A DNA stretch of 64,000 nt from Propioniciclava tarda (GCF_900182665.1 NZ_FXTL01000002.1:1-64000), one strand, 5' to 3'. Shown: positions 1-15,288, counted from the stretch's first letter. Notes: generated by a model from the sequence alone, not told the origin. Made by a program: numbers and translations.

Positions 1-80
1 CTGCGGACTCGACTCACCCTGCACAACCCAACAATTCCAGCCCAGAACCGATCAACGCGGCGGACTCGCGGACGGATTGT
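1..80. other. Unassigned sequence beyond the mak break
   Basis: These bases lie beyond the premature stop of the maltokinase fragment. No reading frame here continues maltokinase and no other gene could be recognised. The stretch could be the edge of an insertion or rearrangement, but only 80 bases are visible. Confidence 0.4.
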
Positions 81-754
81 TCAGCAGGCTCCTAGGGCGT
101 GGGCCTCGGCCGAGAAGTCCTGGTCGGCCGCGCAGGCCTCGGTGGCGAACTCCCAGCCGTCGCGCACGCCTGTGAGTCGCTCGATCACCATGCCGAGGTC
201 GGTGGCGTGGCCGGTCGGCCACTCGGCGACGAGGCGTCCGAACAACGCCGGAACGGCGCAGCCGGTGTCGTCCAGGGCGGCCAGTACTTCGGCGTCCAGG
301 TTGGGTCCGGGCTCGATCTTGCGGAAGATCTTGAGGATGGCGTCCGCGCCGACCGTGACGTTGGTGTTGGACTGCTCGCCGCGCATGACGGACGCCGCCC
401 CGGGCTTGCCCGGCGCGTCCTGCCACCGCATGGCCCGCGTGCTGCCGTACAGGGCCTCGACGAGCACCTGGATGGCCCGCGGATCGGCGGCCGCCTCGAT
501 GGTCGCGTGCCCGCAGGCGACCCGGATCGGCGGCACGGGGGCGTCCGCCTCGGGATAGGTGGCGGCGAGGAGGTGGTAGAACTCGCGTTCGCCGTCGGTG
601 TAGTCGATCGTGGCCACGAAGCTCTCGACGGCCGGGACAACGCCGGGAGCCGTGTAGGCGGGCAGGCGTTCCAGCTTGCTCACCCGGCCGTCGCGTCCCT
701 TGCCGCCGAACCAGCGGACCGTCTGCAGATAGTCCCACCAGGCGGACGCCAGGG

Positions 755-758
<4 letters not shown>
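81..758 (-). pseudogene. mak: Maltokinase Mak (Pep2), N-terminal half only
   Basis: Maltokinase phosphorylates maltose with ATP to maltose 1-phosphate, the substrate of GlgE. The ATG at 758 overlaps the treS stop (ATGA), so it is the third gene of glgE-treS-mak. The visible 225 residues carry the family's N-terminal WWDYLQTVRWFGGKGR-like start and the GxQSNTNV/ILKIFRK segment of the kinase N-lobe. Family members are usually about 430-460 aa. The homology runs to the EAHALG segment and then stops abruptly: two residues later there is a TGA at 83-81. The C-lobe with the phosphotransfer and metal-binding residues is therefore absent, and the product is unlikely to be active. This may be a real truncation, an insertion border or an assembly break near base 90. 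No glgB, which often follows mak, is visible. Confidence 0.75.
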
Positions 759-2398
<1,640 letters not shown>

Positions 2399-2405
2399 CT
2401 CAGCT

Positions 2406-4448
2406 CTACAGGACGTGGAGGATGTGCGCCGGCTGCGCCGGGGTCAGCCGGACGAAGTTGCGCTGGCCCCAGGTGAAGGTCGCGCCGGTGAGCTCGTCGC
2501 GGACGTGCAGCGGCGCGTCCGGTGCGAGACCAAGGGCGGCCATGTCGAGGGACAGCTCGCACTCGACCGTGTTGTCGGGGTCGAGCGAGCAGATCGTCAA
2601 CACGACGTCGTTGCCGTCGACCTTCGAGAAGGCGATGACGCCGTCGTGAGCCGCGTCGTGGAAGTGGATGCGGCGCAGCTGCTGCAGAGCGGGGTGGTTG
2701 CGACGGATCGCGTTCAGGTTGCCCATCAGCAGATTCAGGTTCGGGGCCTTGTGGTAGTCGCGCGGCCGGTACTCGTACTTCTCGGAGTCGAGGTACTCCT
2801 CCTTGCCAGGCGCGAGGGGCAGGTGCTCGAACAGCTCGAAGCCCGAGTACACGCCCCAGTTCGGCGACATCGTCGCGGCCAGGATCGCTCGGATCGCGAA
2901 CATCGCCGGATTGCCCGACTGCAGCGGCATCGGGTTGATGTCGGGGGTGTTGACGAAGAAGTTAGGCCGGTAGAAGGCGTCCGTCACGGTGGACAGCTCG
3001 ACCAGGTAGTCGGTCAGCTCCTTCTTGGTGTTGCGCCAGGTGTAGTAGGTGTAGCTCATGTGGAAGCCCACCTTGCCGAGGGCGCCCATCATGGCCGGAC
3101 GCGTGAACGCCTCGGCGAAGAAGAGCACGTCGGGGTCCGTCGCGTGGATCTGGTCCATGATCCAGGCCCAGAAGTCGACGGGCTTGGTGTGCGGGTTGTC
3201 CACGCGGAAGATGCGGACGCCGTGGCTCATCCACAGCTTCAGGATGCGCAGCACCTCGTGGTAGATGCCCACCGGATCGTTGTCGAAGTTGATCGGGTAG
3301 ATGTCCTGGTACTTCTTCGGCGGATTCTCGGCGTACGCGATGGTGCCGTCGATGCGGGTGGTGAACCACTCGGGATGCTCGGTGACCCAGGGGTGGTCCG
3401 GGGACGCCTGCAGCGCGAAGTCCAGCGCGATCTCGAGGCCCAGGTCCTTGGCCTTGGCGACGAGGCGGTCGAAGGAGTCCCAGTCGCCGAGGTCGGGGTG
3501 CAGGGCGTCGTGTCCGCCGGCGGCGTTGCCGATGGCCCAGGGCGAGCCCGGGTCCTCGGCGGAGGCGTCCAGGGTGTTGTTCTTGCCCTTCTTGAACGCG
3601 TTGCCGATCGGGTGGACCGGCGGGAAGTAGACGACGTCGAAGCCCATGGCCGCGACCTCGTCGAGGCGGTCGTGGCAGGTGTCGAAGGTGCCCGAGACCC
3701 AGTGGCCGTCGGCATCGACGTAGGCGCCCTGGCTGCGGGGGAAGAACTCGTACCACGAGCCGTAGAGCGCGCGTCGGCGGTCGACCCTCAGCCTGAATTC
3801 CTCAGTGGGGGAGACCAGCTCGCGCGGTCCGTAGCGGCGCATCGCGTCGTTCAGGCCGCGGTTGGTCACGACGTCCAACAAGTCGGACGCCGACCGCTGC
3901 GGGATCAGCAACTGCGCGTTGGCGCGCAGGACGGACGCCGCGATCGGGTCCGCCGCGGCATCGGCGGCGAGCGCCGTGCGGCCCAGCAGGTCTTGGCCCT
4001 CCGCGCACACCAACTCGATGTCGACGCCCGCCGGCAGCTTCGCCTCGGCGTTGTGGACCCAGGTGCCCCACGGGTCCGACCAGCCCTCGACCCTAAACGT
4101 CCAGTCGCCCTCGGCGTCCGGCCTGATCCAGGCCTCCCAGGGATCCAGGCCCCTGGGCTCGAGCGGCGTCATGTCGACCCGGGTCTCGCGTCCGGTCGGG
4201 CTGGTCAGGATGACCGACGCGTTCACCGCGTCGTGCCCCTCGCGGAACACGGTCGCCCGCACCGGCAACTGCTCGTTGACCACGGCCTTGGCGGGGTAGG
4301 CGCCACCGTTCACGACGGGTGAGACGTCGATGACGGGGATGCGTCCGATCCCGGGAACCGGGGTGATGGTAGGGCGGGTCCCCGCCGGGACACGCGCGCT
4401 GTTTGCGGCCTTGCTGGCGGCCGCGTCTGGCTTGGCAGGGGTCGACAT
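2406..4448 (-). CDS. glgE: GlgE maltosyltransferase (alpha-1,4-glucan:maltose-1-phosphate maltosyltransferase)
   Basis: Transfers maltose from alpha-maltose 1-phosphate to the non-reducing end of alpha-1,4-glucans (GH13_3), 680 aa. Visible features are an N-terminal beta-sandwich domain, the GSWYEFFPRSQGA entry to the catalytic domain, nucleophile Asp417 in FRVDNPHTKP and acid/base Glu446 in LFFAEAFTRP. The ATG at 4448 is chosen because a TAGGTT -10 box sits exactly 6 nt upstream (reverse strand, 4460-4455) and would give a leaderless mRNA. A GTG at 4454 would add two residues but lies inside that spacer. It is the first gene of glgE-treS-mak and divergent from glgP. Confidence 0.95.
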   Translation of the reverse strand: MSTPAKPDAAASKAANSARVPAGTRPTITPVPGIGRIPVIDVSPVVNGGAYPAKAVVNEQLPVRATVFREGHDAVNASVILTSPTGRETRVDMTPLEPRGLDPWEAWIRPDAEGDWTFRVEGWSDPWGTWVHNAEAKLPAGVDIELVCAEGQDLLGRTALAADAAADPIAASVLRANAQLLIPQRSASDLLDVVTNRGLNDAMRRYGPRELVSPTEEFRLRVDRRRALYGSWYEFFPRSQGAYVDADGHWVSGTFDTCHDRLDEVAAMGFDVVYFPPVHPIGNAFKKGKNNTLDASAEDPGSPWAIGNAAGGHDALHPDLGDWDSFDRLVAKAKDLGLEIALDFALQASPDHPWVTEHPEWFTTRIDGTIAYAENPPKKYQDIYPINFDNDPVGIYHEVLRILKLWMSHGVRIFRVDNPHTKPVDFWAWIMDQIHATDPDVLFFAEAFTRPAMMGALGKVGFHMSYTYYTWRNTKKELTDYLVELSTVTDAFYRPNFFVNTPDINPMPLQSGNPAMFAIRAILAATMSPNWGVYSGFELFEHLPLAPGKEEYLDSEKYEYRPRDYHKAPNLNLLMGNLNAIRRNHPALQQLRRIHFHDAAHDGVIAFSKVDGNDVVLTICSLDPDNTVECELSLDMAALGLAPDAPLHVRDELTGATFTWGQRNFVRLTPAQPAHILHVL

Positions 4449-4454
4449 GAGCAC

Positions 4455-4460
4455 AACCTA
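4455..4460 (-). promoter_or_regulatory. -10 box of glgE (leaderless)
   Basis: TAGGTT on the minus strand, 6 nt before the glgE ATG. No Shine-Dalgarno fits in the gap, so transcription probably starts at or next to the start codon. Confidence 0.55.
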
Positions 4461-4576
4461 CTGCACCGATTTCTCCTTGACATCGGGCATGGACAACCCC
4501 GTGCTGACAGCGCCGGACGCCCGGGTGTGTTGGTCCGCGGACCGGGGCGTGTGCGGGGGCGTCCGTGTCGACCCGT

Positions 4577-4582
4577 TATCCT
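4577..4582 (+). promoter_or_regulatory. -10 box of glgP (leaderless)
   Basis: TATCCT 8 nt before GTG 4591 and 14 nt before ATG 4597, with no Shine-Dalgarno between. This divergent region (4449-4590) holds the promoters of both glucan synthesis and glucan breakdown. Confidence 0.5.
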
Positions 4583-4590
4583 TGGCGCTC

Positions 4591-7158
<2,568 letters not shown>

Positions 7159-7169
7159 GGCTGAACCCA

Positions 7170-7208
7170 CGAGGCGGGGCGATCGCAGTCAGCGATCGCC
7201 CCGCCTCG
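7170..7208. terminator. Bidirectional terminator between glgP and glgX
   Basis: A perfect 17-bp inverted repeat (7170-7186 and 7192-7208) with a 5-nt loop, lying between the convergent glgP and glgX stops. The core is CGAGGCGGGGCGATCGC. Confidence 0.8.
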
Positions 7209-7237
7209 TTGTTCTGTCGGAGGGCCTCGGACGCGGT

Positions 7238-9499
7238 CTAGACAGCATCCAGGGCGGACGCCGTCGGCTCGGCCTCCGTCGTGGGCGCGGTGGGGCCGTC
7301 CGCCTGCCGCGACTCGGCCTCCGGCTGGCCCGCCGAGGCTGACTCGGTCGCTGGGTCGTCCGCGGCGCCCACGATGGGAGCGGGCTCGGTGTACTCGCTC
7401 GGGACGTCCGCCTGGAACACCAGGATCGTCCGGCCGGGAACCTCCAGTACGGACCCGGGCGCGAGCGTGACCGCTGTTTCAGCCACGAACTCGTCGGCGC
7501 GTCCGGTGTGGGCGACCAACGCGTAGCCGCGCGCCCAGGGCTCGCCCGGGAGCCGCAACGTCGTGTCCCAGTCGCCGCTGTGGATGAAGATGTAGAACGC
7601 TTCGTCGACGTCGGATAGGTAGAGGCCGAGGCTGCGGCGTCCGGAGTCGTTCCACTCGGGAATGCCCATCTCCCAGCCGGTCTCGAAGAACCAGGCGGAC
7701 GCCCGACGGCCCAGGCCGCGGCCCTCGGCGTCCACGATCTCGGTGGACGAGCGGAAGTCGCGGGGCCGCAGGATCGGGTGTTCGCGGCGCAGTCGCAGCA
7801 GCGTGCGGGTGAGGTCGAGCTGGTCGCCCCACTCCTCGGACGTGTGCCAATCGACCCACGACAAGGGCGAATCCTGGCAGTAGGCGTTGTTGTTGCCCTG
7901 CTGGGTGCGGCCCATCTCGTCGCCCGCGAGGATCATCGGGGTGCCGGTGCTGAGCAGCATGGTGGCCATCATGTTGCGGGTGGTCCGATGGCGGGCCTCG
8001 GTGATCACCGCGTCGTCGGTGTCGCCCTCGAAGCCGTGGTTCCAGGACCGGTTATCGTCGGCCCCGTCGCGGTTGCGCTCGCCGTTGGCCTCGTTGTGCT
8101 TGAGGTCGTAGGTGACGACGTCACGCATCGTGAAGCCGTCGTGGGCGGTGACGAAGTTGACCGAACTGGTTGCGGGGCGTCCGTCGTGATCGAAGATGTC
8201 GGTGCTGCCGACAAGCCTCGTCGCCAACTCCTGGACGCCGGGAATGGCGTTGCGCCAAAAGTCGCGGGTGAAGCCGCGGTAGCGGTCGTTCCACTCGGCC
8301 CAGCCCTGGCCCCAGCGGCCGACTTGGTAGCCGTAGGGGCCGAGGTCCCAGGGCTCCGAGATCATGATCGCCTCGCTCAGGACGGGGTCCTCGGCGATGC
8401 GGCGCTTGAACTCGTGCGCCTGGTCGACGTGATGGAACTCGTCGCGGATGAGCGTGGTGCACAGGTCGAAGCGGAACCCGTCGACGCCCATCTCGGTCAC
8501 CCAGTAGCGCAGGGAGTCGAGGACGAGGTCGAGGACGCCGTCGACCGAGGTGTCCACGGCGTTGCCGCAGCCGGTCACGTCGTAGTCGTTGCGCAGGTCG
8601 TTGGTCAGCCGGTAGTAGCCGGCGTGATCGATGCCGCGGAACGACAGCGTCGGGCCCTCGTGGCCGCCCTCGGCCGTGTGGTTGTAGACCACGTCCAGGA
8701 TCACGGCGATGCCGGCGGAGTGCAGCGCGCTGACCATCGCCTTGAACTCGCGCACCTGCTCGCCCAGCGTGCCGGCGCTCGAGTAGGGGGCGTGCGGCGC
8801 AAAGAAGCCCAGCGTGTTGTAGCCCCAGAAGTTGGTGAGCCCGCGGCCGACCGTGAAGGGCTCCGAGACGAAGTGCTGCACCGGCAGCAACTGCACGGCG
8901 TTGATGCCGAGATCGGAGATGCTCTGGACGACGGCCGGGTAGGCCAGCCCCGCGTAGGTGCCGCGCAGGTGCTCGGGAACCGCCGGGTGCAGGCGCGTGT
9001 AGCCCTTGAGGTGGGTCTCGTACAGGACCAGGTCTTCGAGCTTCGGCCGCTCGGGCAGCGGGATCGGGGGCGGGGTGTCGGCCACGACGACGCTCAGGGG
9101 GACGGCCGCGAAGGAGTCCGTCGGGTCGGGCGTGAAGTTGTTGTCGACGGTGTGGTCGCTGATGGGTCCGGAGTAGTCCACGCCGCCGGTGATCGCGCGG
9201 GCGTAGGGGTCAAGCAGCAGCTTGGCCGGGTTGAAGCGCTGGCCGGTGTCGGGGCTCCACGGCCCGTGAACGCGGTAGCCGTAGCGCTGCTCGGCGCCGA
9301 CCCCGGGCACGAAGACGGTCCAGACGCCGTCGGTCGAGCGGGTCATGTCGTGGTTCACCTGGCGGCGGTCGCTGCCCACGAGGGCGAGCTCGACGCGCGT
9401 CGCGCGCGGTGACCACAGGGCGAATCGGGTGCCGGCGTCCGTGACCGTCGCGCCCAGGATGGACGAGTCGGTCGGCCGTGGCAGGTCCGGTCGTGTCAT
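7238..9499 (-). CDS. glgX: Glycogen debranching enzyme GlgX
   Basis: GH13_11 isoamylase-type enzyme hydrolysing alpha-1,6 branches of phosphorylase-limit glucan, 753 aa. An N-terminal CBM48-like domain (FALWSPRATRVELAL) is followed by the catalytic barrel: DVVYNHTAEG, GFRFDLCTTL (nucleophile Asp), AIMISEPWDLG (acid/base Glu) and VTAHDGFTMRD. The ATG at 9499 starts MTRPDLPRPT; the open frame continues far upstream but without homology. The C-terminal 45-50 residues form an unusual Ala/Glu/Pro-rich tail beyond the catalytic core. It is convergent with glgP, with which it completes glucan breakdown. Confidence 0.93.
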   Translation of the reverse strand: MTRPDLPRPTDSSILGATVTDAGTRFALWSPRATRVELALVGSDRRQVNHDMTRSTDGVWTVFVPGVGAEQRYGYRVHGPWSPDTGQRFNPAKLLLDPYARAITGGVDYSGPISDHTVDNNFTPDPTDSFAAVPLSVVVADTPPPIPLPERPKLEDLVLYETHLKGYTRLHPAVPEHLRGTYAGLAYPAVVQSISDLGINAVQLLPVQHFVSEPFTVGRGLTNFWGYNTLGFFAPHAPYSSAGTLGEQVREFKAMVSALHSAGIAVILDVVYNHTAEGGHEGPTLSFRGIDHAGYYRLTNDLRNDYDVTGCGNAVDTSVDGVLDLVLDSLRYWVTEMGVDGFRFDLCTTLIRDEFHHVDQAHEFKRRIAEDPVLSEAIMISEPWDLGPYGYQVGRWGQGWAEWNDRYRGFTRDFWRNAIPGVQELATRLVGSTDIFDHDGRPATSSVNFVTAHDGFTMRDVVTYDLKHNEANGERNRDGADDNRSWNHGFEGDTDDAVITEARHRTTRNMMATMLLSTGTPMILAGDEMGRTQQGNNNAYCQDSPLSWVDWHTSEEWGDQLDLTRTLLRLRREHPILRPRDFRSSTEIVDAEGRGLGRRASAWFFETGWEMGIPEWNDSGRRSLGLYLSDVDEAFYIFIHSGDWDTTLRLPGEPWARGYALVAHTGRADEFVAETAVTLAPGSVLEVPGRTILVFQADVPSEYTEPAPIVGAADDPATESASAGQPEAESRQADGPTAPTTEAEPTASALDAV

Positions 9500-9522
9500 G
9501 CGTCTCTTTCGTTCTACGTGCA

Positions 9523-9555
9523 TCGCGAACTGCCTTGCCACGGGCAGGTTCGCGA
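9523..9555. promoter_or_regulatory. Interrupted inverted repeat upstream of glgX
   Basis: TCGCGAAC-TGCC (9523-9534) pairs with GGCA-g-GTTCGCGA (9543-9555), one base bulged. It lies 24-56 nt before the glgX start, in the divergent gap to the MetE-like gene. It could be an operator or an mRNA hairpin; the regulator is unknown. Confidence 0.35.
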
Positions 9556-9680
9556 GGCGTCGCGCCGGAGGCGGACGTTCCATTGTGCCGCAGTGGACGC
9601 CGAAAGCCCCATTCGGGCAGGCGCATGCGAGCGCCCTGGCGCCGTCCGCGCCTAGGATCGGCCTCGACGAGAGGACCTTC

Positions 9681-10667
9681 ATGGCTGGCACGACCGGGGT
9701 CGGATCGCTGCCCGGCACGGACGCTGCGGCCGCCGTCCGTCTTGCGTTGGCCGACGTCGACCCCGCCTGGCTGCCCGAGCTGCCGGCGCGCGGGCCGTGG
9801 GCGTCCATGGTGGGCCGCGCGACGGCCCTGTTGACGGGTCTCTCGACCGATCTCAGCGCCGGCGAGTGGCGTCTGTCGTCGGCGTCCGGCATCGACCAGC
9901 GGCGCGCGCGGGGGACGCTGCGCGACGACCTGGAGGTGCTGGAAGAGAACGCCCAGGGGTATTCGGGACCGGTCAAGCTGTCCGTCTGCGGGCCTTGGAC
10001 GCTGGCGTCCCAGCTGTTTCGTCCGCTCGGCGGACGCGTCCTCGGCGACCGCGGCGCGCGCCGTGACGTCGCCCAGTCGCTGGCGGATGGCATGGGCGTC
10101 CTTGTGGCTGACCTCAGGCGCCGGCTTCCGGGCCTTGAGGTGCGCGTGCAGGTCGACGAGCCGTCCCTGCCGGCGGTCTTGGGCGGACGCGTCCCGACCG
10201 AGGGCGGCTTCTTCCGGCATCGCTCGGTCACCGAAGCAGAGGTGGCAGAGGTCCTAGAGCCGTTCGCGCAGTTGAGCGATGAGTCGCTGGTCCACTGCTG
10301 CGCGCCGGACGTCCCAGTGCGGCTGTTGACGGCGTCCGGACGCCACGGCGCCGGCTTCGCCGGCATCAGCCTCGACGGCTCCCTGCTGGACCGGACGCAG
10401 TGGGACGCCGTCGCGCAGGCCGTCGAGGACGGGACGGGGTTGTACCTCGGCGTCCTTGACCCCTCGGACGCCGCAGGCGGGCCGGACCCCATCGTGCAGC
10501 GTGCCCTGGGCTGGCTGCGGCCATTGGAACTGGGCGCCGTGCTGGCCGATCGCCTCTGGCTCACCCACACCTGCGGCCTCGCGGGCGTCGAGCCGCGAGA
10601 GGTGCCGAGGCAGCTGTCCGCCTTGCGCCGCGCCGCCGAGCACGTCGACGAGGCGCTGCGGGGCTGA
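9681..10667 (+). CDS. MetE C-terminal-like protein (cobalamin-independent methionine synthase family)
   Basis: A 328-aa protein related to the C-terminal, zinc-binding barrel of MetE. It starts with the family's TGVGSLPGTD motif, has QVDEPSLPAVL, a VHCCAPDVP segment with His-Cys-Cys that resembles zinc ligands, and a terminal LTHTCGLAG stretch. Stand-alone members next to ligA are common in actinobacteria, including mycobacteria, and their true substrate is unknown. Methionine synthesis should not be assumed because the N-terminal folate domain is missing. A TAGGAT -10 box lies at 9653-9658, and GAGGA about 7 nt before the ATG is a plausible ribosome site. Confidence 0.75.
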   Translation: MAGTTGVGSLPGTDAAAAVRLALADVDPAWLPELPARGPWASMVGRATALLTGLSTDLSAGEWRLSSASGIDQRRARGTLRDDLEVLEENAQGYSGPVKLSVCGPWTLASQLFRPLGGRVLGDRGARRDVAQSLADGMGVLVADLRRRLPGLEVRVQVDEPSLPAVLGGRVPTEGGFFRHRSVTEAEVAEVLEPFAQLSDESLVHCCAPDVPVRLLTASGRHGAGFAGISLDGSLLDRTQWDAVAQAVEDGTGLYLGVLDPSDAAGGPDPIVQRALGWLRPLELGAVLADRLWLTHTCGLAGVEPREVPRQLSALRRAAEHVDEALRG

Positions 10668-10691
10668 CGGCCGACTGTCGGTGGCCGGCGC

Positions 10692-12884
<2,193 letters not shown>

Positions 12885-12894
12885 CCTTGCGCGC

Positions 12895-13098
12895 GTGGAC
12901 GGGCTCAACAGCAACCTCAACCTCAACGGGGACGCCTCGCCGACCGTGATCCCGGGGCTGGGGGAGTGGGGGCCGACGAGCGTGCCCAGCACGCGGTCGA
13001 AGAAGCGCATGCGCTGGCTGATCGTGCTCTTTTTCACCCTCGCGCTGACCGCCGTCACCCTGTTCGGCTGGTTCATCTACACGGTGCTCAACGGATGA
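12895..13098 (+). CDS. Small single-pass membrane protein
   Basis: A 67-aa product with a hydrophilic Asn/Pro/Thr-rich N-terminus, a basic patch (RSKKRMR) and one transmembrane helix near the C-terminus (about 44-64). It is not recognised as a named family. GTG 12895 follows a -10 box by 7 nt. Its stop overlaps the next ATG (ATGA), so it is co-transcribed with the alpha/beta hydrolase. The basic residues before the helix suggest the N-terminus stays in the cytoplasm. Function unknown. Confidence 0.6.
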   Translation: MDGLNSNLNLNGDASPTVIPGLGEWGPTSVPSTRSKKRMRWLIVLFFTLALTAVTLFGWFIYTVLNG

Positions 13099-13733
13099 TC
13101 GTCGACGTCGACACGCCGGTCGGCCCCGGACGCCTGACGCTGTCGCTGACAGCGGACGCCCCCCGCGCGGTCCTTCTGGTGAGCCATGGAGCGGGTGGCG
13201 GGATCGACACGGTCGACCTCGTGGCCCTCGCTGAGGCGCTTCCGGCCCAGGGCATCGCGGTGGTCCGGTACGAGCAGCCGTGGCGCGTCGCCGGCAAGAA
13301 GGTCGCCTCGCCGCCCGCCACCCTCGACGCCGGCTGGCGCCCGGGGTTGGACGCCGTCGCCGCCCGGTTCCCGGGCGTTCCGTTGGTGGTCGGCGGCCGC
13401 AGCGCGGGCGCCCGCGTGGCGTGTCGCTGTTTCGCGGAGCCGGCCGTCGGCGTCCTGGCGTTGAGCTTTCCGCTGCACCCGCCGGGGCGTCCGGAGAAGT
13501 CGCGCGTCGACGAGTTGGCCAGCGTCGCCGGACCCGTCCTGCTGATCTCGGGCGACCGCGACCCTTTCGCAAGCCCCGAGGAGTTGCGGACGGCGATCGC
13601 GGCAGGTCAAGCCGGCGAACGGCAGCTCGTCATCGTTCCTGGCTCGGCGCACTCGTTCCGGGCGCCCGGAGCGGCGCAGCTCGCGGCCGCGGCGTCCGAG
13701 TTCGTCCTCGGGCTGCTGCCGCCCCAGAGCTGA
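13095..13733 (+). CDS. Alpha/beta-hydrolase (KANL3/Tex30-like, dienelactone-hydrolase type)
   Basis: A 212-aa cytoplasmic hydrolase. The oxyanion segment LLVSHGAGGG, the nucleophile elbow GGRSAGAR (Ser in GxSxG), the acid region LLISGDRDPF and the His in PGSAHSF can all be seen in the expected order, so the catalytic triad is intact. The substrate is not predictable. The start ATG overlaps the preceding stop. The gene is followed after 7 nt by a dehydrogenase-like gene in the same orientation. Confidence 0.75.
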   Translation: MIVDVDTPVGPGRLTLSLTADAPRAVLLVSHGAGGGIDTVDLVALAEALPAQGIAVVRYEQPWRVAGKKVASPPATLDAGWRPGLDAVAARFPGVPLVVGGRSAGARVACRCFAEPAVGVLALSFPLHPPGRPEKSRVDELASVAGPVLLISGDRDPFASPEELRTAIAAGQAGERQLVIVPGSAHSFRAPGAAQLAAAASEFVLGLLPPQS

Positions 13734-13740
13734 GAGCCTC

Positions 13741-14580
13741 ATGCTGCGAATCGGAACCCTCGGTGAGCCGGCCCTGCTGCCGGACGCCCTCGCGGCGCTG
13801 CGGGACCTCGCCGACGCCGGGACCCTCGACGCGATCGATCCGGAGGTCCTGCTGATCTCCACCACGGCGACGCTGGATCGTCCCGCGCTCGCCAGCCTGC
13901 CCTCGCTTCGGCACGTCCTGGTCTGCGGCACGTCGTTGGGCCGGATCGATCTGGGCGCGCTCGCAGAGCGCGGCATCAGCGTCGACAACGTCACCCACTA
14001 CGGCGATCACCCGGCGGCGGAGGTCACGTTCATGCAGCTCGCCGCGCTCGCTCGCGGCTTTGGCGTCCATCAGTGGCGGCCCGAGCCGCGGGAACTGGCG
14101 GGGAAGCGCTGCACCATCATCGGGCTGGGCGATCTCGGCCGCTCGATGGCCCACCTGGCCCTCGCCTACGGCATGGACCTCAGCTACATCAGCCGGCAAT
14201 CCAAACCGGAGTTGGACGCCGCGGGCGCGGTCCGCGGAACGCGCACCGAACTGCTGCCGCGGGCCGAGATCGTGATCCTGACCGGACCCACCGACACCGA
14301 GATGCTGTCCCGGGCCGACTTCGACCTGCTGGCGGACGGGGCCATCCTGGTCCAGGCCAGCGGCGGCCAGGCATTCGATGATCAGGGCTTCCGCGACTGG
14401 CTGTCGCGTCCCGGCAATTTCGCGATCTTCGATCTCGGCGCAGGTGAGGAGACCTACGCCGCGTATGCGGGACTCGAGCGGGTGATCTTTCCGAGGGTCG
14501 TCGCCGGCCATTCGCTCGAAACCAAGCAGCGGCTGGGAGCCGCCGTGGTGAGCATCGTGCGCGCGCTCGTGTCGGTTTGA
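13741..14580 (+). CDS. D-2-hydroxyacid dehydrogenase-like protein lacking catalytic residues
   Basis: A 279-aa protein with the two-domain fold of NAD-dependent D-2-hydroxyacid dehydrogenases. The Rossmann motif IIGLGDLG (126-133) is intact. The catalytic signature is not: the usual TARG (Arg) is VQASGGQ at 204-210, and the usual TPHxAG (His) reads FPRVVAGH at 250-257. The catalytic Arg and His positions therefore appear lost, although His257 lies five residues downstream. It may be a non-catalytic NAD(H)-binding protein or use a shifted active site. It is also shorter than the usual 310-330 aa. It sits in an apparent operon with the hydrolase and ends inside the rplU promoter. Confidence 0.65.
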   Translation: MLRIGTLGEPALLPDALAALRDLADAGTLDAIDPEVLLISTTATLDRPALASLPSLRHVLVCGTSLGRIDLGALAERGISVDNVTHYGDHPAAEVTFMQLAALARGFGVHQWRPEPRELAGKRCTIIGLGDLGRSMAHLALAYGMDLSYISRQSKPELDAAGAVRGTRTELLPRAEIVILTGPTDTEMLSRADFDLLADGAILVQASGGQAFDDQGFRDWLSRPGNFAIFDLGAGEETYAAYAGLERVIFPRVVAGHSLETKQRLGAAVVSIVRALVSV

Positions 14581-14606
14581 CCGGGTGGGGACGCCCCACG
14601 TAATCT
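14577..14606 (+). promoter_or_regulatory. Promoter of rplU-rpmA
   Basis: TTGACC (14577-14582), an 18-nt spacer and TAATCT (14601-14606). Transcription should begin near 14613, leaving a leader of about 75 nt before rplU. The -35 overlaps the stop of the preceding gene. Confidence 0.7.
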
Positions 14607-14687
14607 TGTCCTTCGGTGCCCGGTTGGGTCGGCCTCGTTGCCGCCGGAGGTGCCATTCGTCAAGTCACCACAGAGAGTAGGTCAGCC

Positions 14688-14996
14688 GTGTACGCGATCG
14701 TGCGCAGTGGCGGACGCCAGCACAAGGTTGCCGTGGGCGACGTCCTCGAAGTCGACAAGCTCGATGCAGCGGTCGGTTCGACCGTGGACCTCGTTCCGCT
14801 GCTCCTGGTCGACGGCGACACCGTGACCGCCGAGGCCGAGGGCCTGGGCAAGGTGGCCGTGAAGGCCGAGGTGCTCGCGGAGACCAAGGGTCCCAAGATT
14901 CGCATCCTGAAGTACAAGAACAAGACCGGCTACAAGAAGCGCATGGGCCACCGCCAGCGCTACACGCAGGTCAAGGTCACGGACATCAAGGCCTGA
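14688..14996 (+). CDS. rplU: 50S ribosomal protein L21
   Basis: 102 aa, the normal L21 length. It begins with the conserved [14 protein letters not shown] and ends with the [14 protein letters not shown] signature. It binds 23S rRNA and contacts L20. The start is a GTG at 14688; the longer open frame upstream is not L21-like. It is followed after 10 nt by rpmA, the invariant partner. Confidence 0.97.
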   Translation: MYAIVRSGGRQHKVAVGDVLEVDKLDAAVGSTVDLVPLLLVDGDTVTAEAEGLGKVAVKAEVLAETKGPKIRILKYKNKTGYKKRMGHRQRYTQVKVTDIKA

Positions 14997-15006
14997 GGAG
15001 CAGAAG

Positions 15007-15270
15007 ATGGCACACAAGAAGGGCGCATCCAGCTCCCGTAACGGTCGCGATTCCAATAGCCAGCGCCTCGGCGTGAAGCGCTTCGGCGGCGAGCTCGTCG
15101 GCGCCGGAGAGATCATCGTCCGTCAGCGCGGCACCCACTTCCACCCGGGCGACGGCGTCGGCCGCGGTGGCGATGACACGCTGTTCGCGCTGCGCGAGGG
15201 CAAGGTCGAGTTCGGCACGCGTCGTGGCCGCAAGGTCGTCAACGTCGCGGTCGAGGCTGAGGCCAAGTAA
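15007..15270 (+). CDS. rpmA: 50S ribosomal protein L27
   Basis: 87 aa with the canonical [24 protein letters not shown] start and the [11 protein letters not shown] segment; L27 reaches the peptidyl-transferase centre. A strong GAGGAG precedes the ATG. No cleavable N-terminal extension of the Firmicutes type is present. In most actinobacteria obg follows directly. Here a terminator and five other genes intervene. Confidence 0.97.
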   Translation: MAHKKGASSSRNGRDSNSQRLGVKRFGGELVGAGEIIVRQRGTHFHPGDGVGRGGDDTLFALREGKVEFGTRRGRKVVNVAVEAEAK

Positions 15271-15288
15271 CCAACACACGCACACGTT

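Noticed and set aside
14607-14687. Structured L21 leader RNA upstream of rplU
   Set aside because: The leader is about 75 nt, but no convincing hairpin matching a known L21 leader could be drawn by eye.
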